DNA of 16,559 bases from Actinomycetota bacterium (GTDB lineage: Bacteria > Actinomycetota > Acidimicrobiia > Acidimicrobiales > Microtrichaceae). Positions 1-7,889 of the stretch are shown piece after piece; within the stretch, counting starts at the first letter, position 1; each line of letters begins with the position of its first letter. The position numbers and the translations under genes are program-made. Below the pieces are notes generated by a model. It ran no database searches. It worked only from the letters and a program-made list of their open reading frames with translations, and was not told the origin of the DNA. Location: the NCBI GenBank assembly GCA_018268735.1, contig JAFDWA010000010.1, positions 1 to 16,559 on the forward strand, read 5' to 3'.

Positions 1-1171
1 AGAAGTCCGTCGGCAGCGCGAGCGCCTCGTCCAGGCTGTTGGTGTGCAGGCTCTGGGTGTGGCCCTGAGTCGAGGCCATCGCCTCGATGCACGTGCGGAT
101 GACGTTGTTGAACACGTCCTGCGCGGTCAACGACCAGCCCGAGGTCTGCGAGTGCGTCCGCAGCGACAGCGACTTCGGGTTGCCCGGCGAGAACCGCTCC
201 CGCACGAGCTTCGCCCACAGGAGGCGAGCGGCACGCATCTTGGCGATCTCCATGAAGAAGTTCATGCCGATCGCCCAGAAGAACGACAGCCGAGGAGCGA
301 ACGCGTCGACGTCGAGTCCGGCGTCGAGACCGGCCTGGATGTACTCGAGGCCGTCGGCGAGCGTGTAGGCGAGCTCGAGGTCCGCGGTCGCGCCCGCCTC
401 CTGCATGTGGTAGCCGGAGATCGAGATCGAGTTGAACCTCGGCATCCGCTCCGACGTGTAGCTGAAGATGTCGGAGATGATCCGCATCGACGGCGCCGGC
501 GGGTAGATGTAGGTGTTGCGGACCATGAACTCCTTGAGGATGTCGTTCTGGATCGTCCCGGCGAGCTGCTCGGGCGCCACGCCCTGCTCCTCGGCCGCGA
601 CGATGTAGAGCGACAGCACGGGCAGCACCGCGCCGTTCATGGTCATCGACACCGACATCTTGTCGAGCGGGATGCCGTCGAAGAGGACCCGCATGTCGTA
701 GATCGAGTCGATCGCGACGCCGGCCATCCCGACGTCACCGGCGACACGCGGGTTGTCGGAGTCGTACCCCCGGTGCGTCGGCAGGTCGAACGCCACCGAC
801 AGGCCCTTCTGCCCGGCGGCGAGGTTGCGCCGGTAGAACGCGTTGGAGTCCTCGGCGGTGGAGAACCCGGCGTACTGGCGGATCGTCCACGGCTGGTTGA
901 CGTACATGGTCGGGTAGGGGCCGCGCAGGAACGGGGCCAGACCCGGGTAGGTGTGCAGGAAGTCGAGCCCGTCGAGGTCGCCCGCCGAGTAGAGGGGGCG
1001 AACGGCGATGCCCTCGGGTGTGTCCCAGGCCCGGTCGTCGAGGTCGAGTCCGGTCTGCTCCTCGGAGGCCGCCACCCACCGCCGTCGGGCGTCGGCGGGC
1101 GCAGGGCCGGGTGCCGGGAGCTCGACGGTGCTGAGGTCGGGGACCTCGAAGCGGGCGCTGTCGGTGCTCAT
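1..1171 (-). CDS. mutB: Methylmalonyl-CoA mutase large (catalytic) subunit, N-terminal 390 residues; cut by window edge
   Basis: This subunit converts (R)-methylmalonyl-CoA to succinyl-CoA with adenosylcobalamin, the last step of propionyl-CoA assimilation, in the cytoplasm. Translating the minus strand from ATG 1171-1169 gives 390 residues with no stop before the edge. These cover the substrate-binding TIM barrel. Visible family blocks are [18 protein letters not shown] (about 87-104; Y90 matches the active-site Tyr), [20 protein letters not shown] (205-224), [10 protein letters not shown] (252-261; H255 matches the catalytic His) and [11 protein letters not shown] (338-348). The C-terminal B12 domain lies outside the window. 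The start overlaps the mutA stop by four bases (ATGA) and has GGAGG eight bases upstream, so the pair is translationally coupled. TMYVNQPW and the following blocks fit methylmalonyl- rather than isobutyryl-CoA mutase. Confidence 0.96.
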   Translation of the reverse strand, partial: MSTDSARFEVPDLSTVELPAPGPAPADARRRWVAASEEQTGLDLDDRAWDTPEGIAVRPLYSAGDLDGLDFLHTYPGLAPFLRGPYPTMYVNQPWTIRQYAGFSTAEDSNAFYRRNLAAGQKGLSVAFDLPTHRGYDSDNPRVAGDVGMAGVAIDSIYDMRVLFDGIPLDKMSVSMTMNGAVLPVLSLYIVAAEEQGVAPEQLAGTIQNDILKEFMVRNTYIYPPAPSMRIISDIFSYTSERMPRFNSISISGYHMQEAGATADLELAYTLADGLEYIQAGLDAGLDVDAFAPRLSFFWAIGMNFFMEIAKMRAARLLWAKLVRERFSPGNPKSLSLRTHSQTSGWSLTAQDVFNNVIRTCIEAMASTQGHTQSLHTNSLDEALALPTDF

Positions 1172-3066
1172 GGCTGTGCCTCCAGGATCGCGTGGGCCCG
1201 TTCGAGGACCTCCGCGACGTCGACGCCGAGGTGGACGAACTCGTCGACACCGGCCGCCTCCTCGGCAGCTCGACGGCCGCCGGGGTTCCCCGCGAGGTAC
1301 ACCCGCGTCGCACCCGCCGACCTCAACGCCGACGCGGTCGCGGCTGCGTGCTGCTCGTAGCGGTCGTCGGAGGAGCAGATGCACACGAGCCGGGCGCCGC
1401 TCGCGGCGAAGTCCGCTGCAGCATCCTCGCCCGAGTCGAAGCCGCTCGACGCGCCCCGCTCGGAGGTCGTCGCTCGGAGCCCGCCCGCCTCGAAGAGGTT
1501 CTTCGCGTAGGTCGCCCGAGCAGTGTGGGTGGCGACCGGCCCGAGGTTCGCGAGGAACACGACCGGATCCCGACCGCCGGCGCGGGCAGCGTCGGCCCGA
1601 TCCCGCAGGTCCTCGAAGCGCGCCGCCCAGCGGACCGGGACGAGCAACGGCTCGTCCGCCGCAGCCCCGACGACGTCGGCCACCGGCGACGGTGGCTCCT
1701 CGTCGAGGTTCGGGAACTCGCTCACGCCGGTGATCGGGGCACGCCTCGTCGCGACCCGGGCGAGGCGCGCGTCGCGGACCACGGCGATTCGAGCGGCGAG
1801 CGTGCCGTCGAGCAGCACGGCGGGCATGCCGCCTGCTGCTTCGACCTCCTGGAGGTCCTTCCACGCGACGGAGGCCAGCTCGTCGGTGAGGCTCTCCACG
1901 TAGCTCGACCCACCGGCTGGGTCGAGGACCCGTCCGAGGTTCGACTCCTCCTGCAGCAGCAGCTGCGTGTTGCGCGCCATGCGCCGGCCGAGGTCGCCGG
2001 GCTCCGACAGCAGGAGGTCGTAGGGCACAGCGGTGACGCCATCGGCTCCGCCGATCCCGGCTGCGAAGACCGCCGCTGTCACCCGCAGCAGGTTGACCCA
2101 CGGGTCACGTCGGGTGAGCATCCGTCGCGCGACGCGCACGTGCAGCTTCGGAGCCTGTGCCCCCTCGGTCGCACCGCACGCTGCGAGCAGGGTCGACCAG
2201 AGCCGCCGGGCGGCGCGGAGCTTCGCGATCGTCGCGAACACGTCGGAGTCAGCTGCGAGCTCCACCTCGATCTGCCCTGCTGCAGCGTCGGCGTCGAGGC
2301 CCGCAGCTGCCATCGCACGCAGGTACGCCGCTGCAGTCGACAGCATCACGGCGAGCTCCTGCGCCTCGGAGGCACCGGACTCCACTGCTGGCAGCGTGCT
2401 CACGGTGACGGCCCGAACCGAGGGGAAACGCTGAGCGGTGCGGGCCGCGAGGCGACCGAGCTCGACGAGGAGTGCAGCCGGGTCCTGCCCGACGGCACCG
2501 TGCTCGGCGAGCGCCGCGATCGGATCGGTACCGAACCCGCCGACTGCGGCGTCGTCGGCGACACCGCGCCGCGACCACAGCGACTGGAGTGCATCGGCGG
2601 CCTGGGTGAGGTCGAACCCGGGCCGCACCAGGACCGGAGCGAGGTCGAGGTGCACACCGTCGAGCGTGGCATCGAGCGCTGCACCGTCAGCGAGCCACGG
2701 CACCTCGATGCTGGTCACCCCGCGTTCGAGGTCCTCCAGCAGCCGAGCGTTCGCGATGGCCGGGTCGGATCCCGTCGCGGTCGATCGGACGTCCCATGCG
2801 ACATCGGTACGGCCTGCGGCGCGCGCTCCCCGGGTGAACGGGATCTGACCGGGGAAGCCGGCCTCGTCGGACCCACCAGGGCCGTCGTCGGGGCCGTACA
2901 GCGGCTGGACGGTGATCCCGTCCGCCGTCATCGACACGAGCTTCGTGAACGGCGCACCCTTGAGCACCTTGTCGACCGCCGCGAGCCACGCCTCGTCGTC
3001 GACGGGAGCGAACCCTCCGGCGAGGCTCGTCGTCGCGGCAGCGTCGGCCGCCTTCGGTTCGGACAC
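1168..3066 (-). CDS. mutA: Methylmalonyl-CoA mutase small subunit
   Basis: This is the non-catalytic partner of the mutB product in the heterodimeric mutase. The frame is open upstream to 3468, but family similarity begins only near 3066. There a GTG codon follows GGAGG with a 5-base spacer, giving 632 residues, a normal size for MutA. The N-terminal part carries [11 protein letters not shown] and [10 protein letters not shown], the substrate-barrel blocks. The middle has [20 protein letters not shown] and [10 protein letters not shown], typical of the family. The C-terminal roughly 140 residues form a flavodoxin-like domain that lacks the cobalamin-ligand DxHxxG motif ([20 protein letters not shown] instead), as expected for the subunit that does not bind B12. 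A TAACCT element (complement of 3102-3107) could be its -10 box. The extra upstream residues (basic, His-rich, unlike the family) are not believed. Confidence 0.95.
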   Translation of the reverse strand: MSEPKAADAAATTSLAGGFAPVDDEAWLAAVDKVLKGAPFTKLVSMTADGITVQPLYGPDDGPGGSDEAGFPGQIPFTRGARAAGRTDVAWDVRSTATGSDPAIANARLLEDLERGVTSIEVPWLADGAALDATLDGVHLDLAPVLVRPGFDLTQAADALQSLWSRRGVADDAAVGGFGTDPIAALAEHGAVGQDPAALLVELGRLAARTAQRFPSVRAVTVSTLPAVESGASEAQELAVMLSTAAAYLRAMAAAGLDADAAAGQIEVELAADSDVFATIAKLRAARRLWSTLLAACGATEGAQAPKLHVRVARRMLTRRDPWVNLLRVTAAVFAAGIGGADGVTAVPYDLLLSEPGDLGRRMARNTQLLLQEESNLGRVLDPAGGSSYVESLTDELASVAWKDLQEVEAAGGMPAVLLDGTLAARIAVVRDARLARVATRRAPITGVSEFPNLDEEPPSPVADVVGAAADEPLLVPVRWAARFEDLRDRADAARAGGRDPVVFLANLGPVATHTARATYAKNLFEAGGLRATTSERGASSGFDSGEDAAADFAASGARLVCICSSDDRYEQHAAATASALRSAGATRVYLAGNPGGRRAAEEAAGVDEFVHLGVDVAEVLERAHAILEAQP

Positions 3067-3101
3067 GCCGTCCTCCAACTTCGCAGAGCTCCAGTCGTGC
3101 G

Positions 3102-3107
3102 AGGTTA
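3102..3107 (-). promoter_or_regulatory. Candidate -10 element of mutAB
   Basis: Read on the minus strand this is TAACCT, a good actinobacterial -10 (TANNNT). It lies 35 bases from the mutA GTG, which leaves a leader of about 29 nt containing the GGAGG ribosome site. No convincing -35 hexamer is visible. The same hexamer precedes pheA in this window. Confidence 0.4.
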
Positions 3108-3180
3108 CCGAACGAGCGCCCCGCCCTCCGAAGCCACTCGGGCCGCCACCACCTGCTGAGGACTGCGCCAGGATGGGGCG

Positions 3181-3528
3181 ATGGACGACACGACCGATCC
3201 GATCGAGATGCCCGACGGCCTGGAGCTGGCTCGCACCACCGACGTGTTCGACGAGACGAACCACCCGGGCGGCCTGCTGCGTGCCCACGAGGTGGCCGAC
3301 GGCGTGTGGGGACGGCTCGTGGTCCACACCGGCAGCCTGCGATTCGTGTTCGACGACGAAGCCGACCGGCCTCGCACCGTGGACGCCGGCAGGTCGCAGG
3401 TCATCCCGCCCCGGCGACGTCACCACGTCGAGCTCGACGGACCGGTCACCTTCGCCATCGAGTTCCATCGCCGTCCCGCCACCTCCGGGCCGACCGAAGG
3501 CAGCGAGAGCACCGGCCTGCAGCCGTGA
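3181..3528 (+). CDS. DUF1971 (TehB/YeaR-like cupin-fold) small protein
   Basis: This 115-residue protein matches the DUF1971 pattern throughout. It opens with an MPDGLELARTTDVFDE stretch, then ETNHPGGLLRAHEVADGVWG, a central LVVHTGSLRFVFDD strand region, the IPPRRRHHVEL segment with paired His, and a closing GPVTFAIEFHR. The family is a compact beta-barrel found fused to TehB in tellurite-resistance proteins or standing alone as YeaR-like proteins. Its biochemical activity is not established. The start ATG has GGATGGGG close upstream. CAGGAT at 3169-3174 also sits where a -10 box would be for leaderless transcription. It is divergent from mutAB across 114 bp and convergent with the DoxX gene. 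The C-terminal 15 residues are low complexity. I see no link to mutase function. Confidence 0.85.
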   Translation: MDDTTDPIEMPDGLELARTTDVFDETNHPGGLLRAHEVADGVWGRLVVHTGSLRFVFDDEADRPRTVDAGRSQVIPPRRRHHVELDGPVTFAIEFHRRPATSGPTEGSESTGLQP

Positions 3529-3535
3529 TCCCGCC

Positions 3536-3564
3536 GGCGACCCGTCCTGCGGGCGCCGGTCGCC
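3536..3564. terminator. Weak bidirectional hairpin between DUF1971 and DoxX genes
   Basis: GGCGACC (3536-3542) and GGTCGCC (3558-3564) form a 7-bp stem over a 15-base loop, in the 61-bp gap between two convergent genes. There is no T-run on either side, so any termination would be inefficient or factor-dependent. Confidence 0.3.
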
Positions 3565-3589
3565 AGGTGAGCGCTAGAGGGCTACCGGG

Positions 3590-4126
3590 TCAGCTGCCGT
3601 CAGGGGCGGCGGCGGGCTCCGGGTGGTGGAACACGACCAGGGTGCCGATCCCGGCAGCCAGACCAACGACGCCGGCGATGATCGCCCCACGCCAGTCCTT
3701 CGTCAGCTCGTCGGCGATCCCGATCACATGGTCGAGCGACCACCGTCCGGGCCCCAGCGCGCCGATGCCCCACGCCAAGAAGCCGAAGACCATCACGTAC
3801 TCCCAGCCGTTCTTGAACATGAAGAACGAGCCGCGGTGGTCCGTGCGGGAGGCGACGACCATGATGCCGATCAGCCCGGCCGCTGCGAACGGCGTCAGCA
3901 GCCCGACGGCCAGCAGCACGCCGCAGCCGATCTCGGTGCTGGCCGCCATCCACGCGTTGAGCCGGCCGGGCTTCATCCCGAGGCCCTCGAACCACCCGGC
4001 GGTGCCGGCGATCTTCCCGCCACGGAACACCTTGTTGTAGCCGTGGAGGAACAGCGTCACCCCGGCCACGACCCGCAGCACCAGCATGACCACGTCGAAC
4101 TCACCTGCGAACCCGTTGCCGATCAC
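3590..4126 (-). CDS. DoxX-family membrane protein
   Basis: This is a 178-residue integral membrane protein of the DoxX/SURF4-like superfamily. Family features are an early LVLRVVAGVTLFLHGYNKVF segment (about 16-34; helix 1 with the HGYNK turn), GWFEGLGM (44-51), a second helix around 60-80 with STEIGCGVLLAVGLLTPFAA, a helix near 82-93, YVMVFGFLAWGIGALGPG (110-127) and a last helix at 147-166. The chosen start is GTG at 4126 because GGAGGTGA lies 8 bases upstream, the strongest ribosome site in this region. The GTG at 4135 is the second choice, and the open frame up to 4321 is non-family sequence. DoxX relatives are linked to redox and sulfur metabolism, but the substrate is unknown. It is divergent from the PIG-L gene. 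Confidence 0.85.
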   Translation of the reverse strand: MIGNGFAGEFDVVMLVLRVVAGVTLFLHGYNKVFRGGKIAGTAGWFEGLGMKPGRLNAWMAASTEIGCGVLLAVGLLTPFAAAGLIGIMVVASRTDHRGSFFMFKNGWEYVMVFGFLAWGIGALGPGRWSLDHVIGIADELTKDWRGAIIAGVVGLAAGIGTLVVFHHPEPAAAPDGS

Positions 4127-4147
4127 CTCGGTCACCTCCGGCCGGCG

Positions 4148-4153
4148 ATGGTA
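4148..4153 (-). promoter_or_regulatory. Candidate -10 element of the DoxX gene
   Basis: TACCAT on the minus strand lies about 21 bases upstream of the chosen GTG. A start of transcription near 4141 would give a leader of roughly 15 nt containing the GGAGGTGA ribosome site. No clear -35 is seen. Confidence 0.3.
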
Positions 4154-4227
4154 GGCGAGGGGTAGACCGGTCCACGATCCCACCGCACCCGCCACGACGG
4201 GAACCGACCACCACAGGAGGCACTTCC

Positions 4228-4944
4228 ATGGCCGAGCTGAGGACATTCCCCGAGGACTGGGACCGTGCTCTGGCGGTCGTCGCGCACCCCGACGACCTGG
4301 AGTACGGGGCCGCGTCCGCAATCGCCCGCTGGACCGAACAGGGCAAGGAGGTCACCTACCTGCTCGTCACCGACGGCGAAGCAGGCATCGACGGGATGGA
4401 CCCGGACCGCTGCGGCCCCCTTCGGCGCGCCGAGGAGGTCGCGTCCGCAGCAGTGGTCGGCGTGCACTCCGTGGAGTTCATGGGACGACCCGACGGCCTG
4501 GTCGTCGCCGACGTCGACATGCGCCGCGACCTTGCCGCTGCGATCCGTCGACACCGCCCCGACGTGCTGATCGCGACGAACTTCCGCGAGCACTGGGGCG
4601 GGGAGGGCTGGAACCACGTCGACCACCGCAACACCGGGCTCGCGCTGCTCGACGCGGCCCGTGACGCCGGGAACCGGTGGCTGTTCACCGATGCCGGCGA
4701 GCCCTGGTCCGGCACCCGCTTCGCAGCCTTCCTCGGCTCGGACCTGGCGACCCACGGTGTCGATGTCGGCGACTGGATCGACAAGGGCGTGGAGTCGCTG
4801 GAAGCGCACCGCACCTACCTGGACGGTCTGCCACCCGGCACCCCCGGCACCGAGCCCGACGCCTTCCTGCGCGGGATGGCCGAGTTCGCGGGTCCGAGGC
4901 TCGGCGTCGACATGGCCGTCACCTTCGAGATCATCACGCTCTGA
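4228..4944 (+). CDS. PIG-L family zinc-dependent deacetylase
   Basis: This 238-residue protein has the LmbE/PIG-L fold. The signature AHPDDLEYGA is at residues 19-28, where H20 and D23 are two zinc ligands and D22 is the likely catalytic base. The third ligand is in WNHVDHRNTG at 128-137 (H133). TDGEAG (48-53) and a Rossmann-like PDVLIATNF (111-119) are also typical. Family members include MshB and Mca of mycothiol metabolism and GlcNAc-PI de-N-acetylase. This protein is shorter than MshB (about 300), so the exact N-acyl amino-sugar substrate cannot be assigned. AGGAGG lies 7 bases before the ATG and fixes the start. It is divergent from the DoxX gene and upstream of the GAF gene by 90 bp. 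Confidence 0.9.
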   Translation: MAELRTFPEDWDRALAVVAHPDDLEYGAASAIARWTEQGKEVTYLLVTDGEAGIDGMDPDRCGPLRRAEEVASAAVVGVHSVEFMGRPDGLVVADVDMRRDLAAAIRRHRPDVLIATNFREHWGGEGWNHVDHRNTGLALLDAARDAGNRWLFTDAGEPWSGTRFAAFLGSDLATHGVDVGDWIDKGVESLEAHRTYLDGLPPGTPGTEPDAFLRGMAEFAGPRLGVDMAVTFEIITL

Positions 4945-4947
4945 GCG

Positions 4948-4964
4948 CTGCGCTGCCGGCGCAG
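4948..4964 (+). terminator. Weak hairpin after the PIG-L gene
   Basis: CTGCGC and GCGCAG form a 6-bp stem with a 5-base loop starting a few bases after the stop codon. There is no T-run, so this is only a candidate. Confidence 0.2.
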
Positions 4965-5034
4965 GTCGGGTCCGGTCCCCACCGACGTCCGAAATCTCCA
5001 GTCACGGCGGCGACGCGCCGACCCACGGTGGACG

Positions 5035-5613
5035 ATGACTTCTGCACCACCCGACTCCTCCGACGCGCCCGTGACCGATCTGTCCGCCCTGAGCGGGTCG
5101 ATCGATCGGCTCACACGCCACGCGTCACGATGGTCGGTCCAACGGCTCCTCGACGAGGGCCTCGACCTGGTCCGCGACGCGTCGTGGGCCGACGCGAGCG
5201 CGCTGCTGCGCGTCGGTCCCGACGGCGCAACGCTGGTGCACGCTCGTCCGACGCTCCCCTACCCCGATCTCCGACGCGGTCGCCCCGACGGCACCACGCA
5301 GGAGCCCCCGACGCCGATCGCGTCGATCCCGGCCGGCTGGTTCCCGTGGGGTCTCGGGCCGATCCGACCGGACCGGTTCGTCCTCGTCGACGACGCGCGG
5401 GCGCTGACCGCCATGCCCGACGACGACCGAACCCTCGGCTCGCTCGGCGTCCGTTCGTGCCTGCACCTGCCGCTGCGCCAGCGAGGCCGAGCCGTCGGAG
5501 CCGTCCACGTGTTCTGGTCCGAACCGAGGTTGGCGTGGGACGACGACCGTGGCCGGCTGCTCAGGACGCTCGGCCGCTTCCTCCTCGGCTGCGCCGATCG
5601 CGCGAGCACCTGA
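5035..5613 (+). CDS. GAF-domain protein
   Basis: This is a 192-residue soluble protein with a single GAF-like domain at about 33-187. An amphipathic helix (WSVQRLLDEGLDLVRDASWADASALLRV) leads to a first strand. The region ends in the characteristic LGVRSCLHLPLRQRGRAVGAVHVFWSEPRLAWDDDRGRLLRTLG (split here across 137-180), matching the S-x-L-x-xP-L...G-x-L-x-x...f-x-x-x-d pattern of GAF sensors. No kinase, GGDEF, HTH or phosphatase domain follows, so it is either a stand-alone ligand-binding module or a partner of a protein coded elsewhere. The ligand is unknown. The ribosome site is weak (GGTGGA close to the ATG). It ends 6 bp from the convergent AI-2E gene. Confidence 0.8.
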   Translation: MTSAPPDSSDAPVTDLSALSGSIDRLTRHASRWSVQRLLDEGLDLVRDASWADASALLRVGPDGATLVHARPTLPYPDLRRGRPDGTTQEPPTPIASIPAGWFPWGLGPIRPDRFVLVDDARALTAMPDDDRTLGSLGVRSCLHLPLRQRGRAVGAVHVFWSEPRLAWDDDRGRLLRTLGRFLLGCADRAST

Positions 5614-5619
5614 ACGGCA

Positions 5620-6978
5620 TCACGCCGACCCGTCCGAACGCTCGGGACGGTCGGGATCGTCGGGTTGGTCAGGTCCGTCGGGTTGGTCAGGTCCGTCGGG
5701 TTGGTCAGGTCCGTCGGGTTGGTCGGGTCCGTCGGGCTCGACGTCGTCCTCACCTCGGAGCATCCGCTTCATCGCTGCGCGCACGCCCCGGTCACCGGAC
5801 TCCTCGCGGATCCGCTCGAGCTCGGTGAGGTGCGAGTCGACGACCTCGTGGCGCTCGAGGATCGTCGAGATGAACGCCTGTGCCACACCCGCCGCAGGCA
5901 GGGCCATGATCGCTCCCATCGGTCCGATGAGCGTCCCACCGACGATCGCCGAACCGAACGCCACCGCCGGGTGGAGGTCCATCGTCTGTGCGGTGATCTT
6001 CGGGGCGACGAGGTAGTTCTCGAGCTGCTGGTACACGATGATGAACCCGAGCACCCACACGGCATCGATCGGGTCGTTGAGCAGCGCGATGAGCACCGGC
6101 AGCGCACCGGCGAGGTAGGTCCCGATGGCTGGGATGAACTGGCTCACGAGCCCGACCCAGAGCGCGAGCGCGAGCGGCGACGGCACGCCGAGGATCGCCA
6201 GGAACACCCACATGCACAGAGACGACAGCGAGGCCAGCAGCAGCCGCGAGTAGATCCAGCCGCCGGTCTTCTGGATCGCGAGCTCCCACAGGAGCAGCAC
6301 CGTGCGCTGGTTGCGTTGGGGCAGGACCGAGCACACGTTGCGTCGCAGCCTCGGTCCCTGCGAGGTCATGTAGTAGCTGAACAGCCCCACCATCAGCGCG
6401 CGGAACACCACGTCGACCAGCGCCCCGGTCACCGACAGCACACGGCCCCCGAGGCTCTTCGCGACTCCGGTCAGGTCGCCCTGGTAGCTCTCGAGCTGCC
6501 GGTTGATGTCCTTGGTCGTGATGTCGGTGTTGAACGTGCGGTTGATCCACCCCGTCGAATCGTGCAGGTACGTCGGTGCCCGGTCCACGAGGTCGCTCAC
6601 CTGCGTGACCACCAGGTCCCCCATCACGAACAGGAAGATCCCGCCGACCACGAACAGCGCCGCGAAGCAGAACAGCGTCGCCGGGCTCCGACGCCATCCA
6701 CGGTCCGACAGCCAGTTGACGGCGGGTTCGACCGCGAACGACAGGAACAGCGAGATGGCGAGGACCAGCAGGAACCCCTGCAGCTGCACCAGGATCGACC
6801 GTCCGAACTGGAACGCCGCAACCGACAACGCCACTGCCACGACGGCCCGCCAGAACCACTTCGGCAGGACGCGACCGTCACCCAAGCGCAGCGACAGGCC
6901 CGCAGCCGCGTCGGCGGTCGAGCCAGCGGAGGGTTCCGACGGCGACTCCGGTGGCTGGCCTGTGGCGAGGTCGGTCAC
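5620..6978 (-). CDS. AI-2E family transporter (PerM/YdiK-like permease) with repetitive C-terminal tail
   Basis: This is a 452-residue polytopic membrane protein. Helices are seen near 42-62, 65-90 and 100-125, followed by a large loop (about 126-180) and a C-terminal helix bundle from 185 to 375. The family signature QFIPAIGTYLAGALPVLIAL spans 280-299, and YQQLENYLVAPKI (316-328) is the second hallmark. The family exports small molecules (TqsA for autoinducer-2) or ions, and some relatives are Na+/H+ antiporters. The substrate here is unknown. The open frame runs to 7281, but that part is antisense-like overlap of the hydrolase gene. GTG at 6978 begins a plausible cytoplasmic N-terminus. The tail (about 414-452) is Pro/Asp/Gly-rich, built of DGPDQP repeats, and does not resemble the family. 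It is downstream of and co-oriented with the MBL hydrolase gene. Confidence 0.9.
   Translation of the reverse strand: MTDLATGQPPESPSEPSAGSTADAAAGLSLRLGDGRVLPKWFWRAVVAVALSVAAFQFGRSILVQLQGFLLVLAISLFLSFAVEPAVNWLSDRGWRRSPATLFCFAALFVVGGIFLFVMGDLVVTQVSDLVDRAPTYLHDSTGWINRTFNTDITTKDINRQLESYQGDLTGVAKSLGGRVLSVTGALVDVVFRALMVGLFSYYMTSQGPRLRRNVCSVLPQRNQRTVLLLWELAIQKTGGWIYSRLLLASLSSLCMWVFLAILGVPSPLALALWVGLVSQFIPAIGTYLAGALPVLIALLNDPIDAVWVLGFIIVYQQLENYLVAPKITAQTMDLHPAVAFGSAIVGGTLIGPMGAIMALPAAGVAQAFISTILERHEVVDSHLTELERIREESGDRGVRAAMKRMLRGEDDVEPDGPDQPDGPDQPDGPDQPDGPDQPDDPDRPERSDGSA
5659..5730 (-). repeat. Four tandem 18-bp units coding for DGPDQP repeats
   Basis: The unit GTCGGGTTGGTCAGGTCC is repeated head to tail at 5659, 5677, 5695 and 5713. 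Only the last copy has one A-to-G change, and a half copy precedes at about 5650. The 18-bp period keeps the reading frame of the AI-2E permease, adding six residues per copy near its C-terminus. Near-identity of the copies suggests recent slippage expansion. Confidence 0.92.
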
Positions 6979-7045
6979 CCGGCCAAGGTTGGCACCCACC
7001 CCGGCCCCGGTCGCGGACCGGTCGCGGTCGCCCGCCCCGGTGCGA

Positions 7046-7840
7046 TCAGCCCGGTCCGAACATCCGCAGCCACTGCTCCGCGCTGCGCGGCTTGAACACC
7101 ATGTTGCGGGCCCGCGTGTCGCCCATGAGGTCCGACGACTCGACGGAGTACTGGTGTCCGGGGAACAGGATGGCGTCGTCGGGGACCCGGGAGAGGGTCT
7201 CGGTGAGCGACCGGTACAGCGCCTCGGGGTCCCCTCCCGGGAGGTCGGTCCGGCCGCACCCGTCGAGGAACAGCGTGTCACCCGAGACGAGGCAGTTGTT
7301 CACGTAGAAGCACTGGCTGCCCGGGGTGTGACCGGGCGTGTGGACCAGCTCGATCGGCACCGTGCCCACCTGCACCACGTCACCCGGGTCGTGCACGGCG
7401 AGGTCGTCCACCGCGAGGTCGGTCACCTTGAGCACCCACTCGGCCTCCGCGGACTGCACGTGGATCGGGACCTGGGCGATCTCGAGCAGCTCGGCAGCGC
7501 CTTCGATGCGCATGCCCATCATCGTCCCGCCGCAGTGGTCGGGGTGGTAGTGGGTGACGAGCGCGCCGACGAGGCGCATCCCGTCGGCCTCGGCGACGCC
7601 CAGCAGGCCGCGCACGCCGTAGGCGGGGTCGACGACGACGCACTCCGCTGTGTCCCGGTCGCCGATCAGGTAGGAGAAGTTGACCATCTGCGTGGCGACC
7701 GGATCGCCGACCGCGAAGTCGCGTCCGGCGAGCAGCTGGCGGAAGTAGAACCGGTCGTCGAACGTCGACGGGCCGTGGGTCCCCGCGCAACGGGCTCGAT
7801 CCTCCCCGGCCTCCGACGTCGATCCGGTGGTGTCGCTCAC
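7046..7840 (-). CDS. MBL-fold metallo-hydrolase (glyoxalase II / ETHE1-like)
   Basis: This is a 264-residue metallo-beta-lactamase-fold enzyme with a complete metal site. The HYHPDH motif is at 97-102, followed by HTPGHTPGS with H171, SGDTL with D188 and FPGHQY with H229. The block DGCGRTDLPGGDPEALYRSL is shared with glyoxalase II and with ETHE1-type persulfide dioxygenases, so a thioester or persulfide substrate is likely but not determinable. The chosen GTG (7840) has no ribosome site but sits 7 bases after TAGCGT, a fitting leaderless -10. Residues 1-25 are poorly conserved in appearance, so a slightly later start is possible. It lies 49 bp after the PaaX-type gene and 67 bp before the AI-2E gene on the same strand, which suggests a loose operon. 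Confidence 0.88.
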   Translation of the reverse strand: MSDTTGSTSEAGEDRARCAGTHGPSTFDDRFYFRQLLAGRDFAVGDPVATQMVNFSYLIGDRDTAECVVVDPAYGVRGLLGVAEADGMRLVGALVTHYHPDHCGGTMMGMRIEGAAELLEIAQVPIHVQSAEAEWVLKVTDLAVDDLAVHDPGDVVQVGTVPIELVHTPGHTPGSQCFYVNNCLVSGDTLFLDGCGRTDLPGGDPEALYRSLTETLSRVPDDAILFPGHQYSVESSDLMGDTRARNMVFKPRSAEQWLRMFGPG

Positions 7841-7847
7841 GACCGCC

Positions 7848-7853
7848 ACGCTA
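7848..7853 (-). promoter_or_regulatory. Candidate leaderless -10 of the MBL hydrolase gene
   Basis: TAGCGT on the minus strand ends 7 bases before the GTG start. Transcription would begin at or one base before the start codon, consistent with the missing ribosome site. Confidence 0.4.
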
Positions 7854-7889
7854 CCGACCGGGGAGGGGTGCCGACGGTCCGGGTGCCGC

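Noticed and set aside
44..1360. 438-residue plus-strand open frame opposite mutB
   Set aside because: The minus strand encodes clear mutase sequence here; the plus-strand translation is low complexity.
1192..3159. 655-residue plus-strand open frame opposite mutA
   Set aside because: It is the antisense shadow of a well-supported mutase gene, is rich in R/E/H/G as expected for GC-rich antisense frames, and shows no family motif.
3067..3468. N-terminal extension of mutA up to the first ATG
   Set aside because: The extra sequence is not like the family, overlaps the divergent DUF1971 gene, and a GTG with a good ribosome site stands at the family start.
5125..5508. Minus-strand frames opposite the GAF gene
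   Set aside because: No family features; the plus-strand frame has a complete GAF pattern.
5659..5730. Intergenic or CRISPR-like repeat
   Set aside because: The 18-bp units have no spacers and lie in frame inside the C-terminal coding region of the permease.
5665..7095. 476-residue plus-strand frame opposite the AI-2E gene
   Set aside because: It begins in the 18-bp repeat and continues as a His/Arg/Gln-rich antisense artefact of a clear membrane protein gene.
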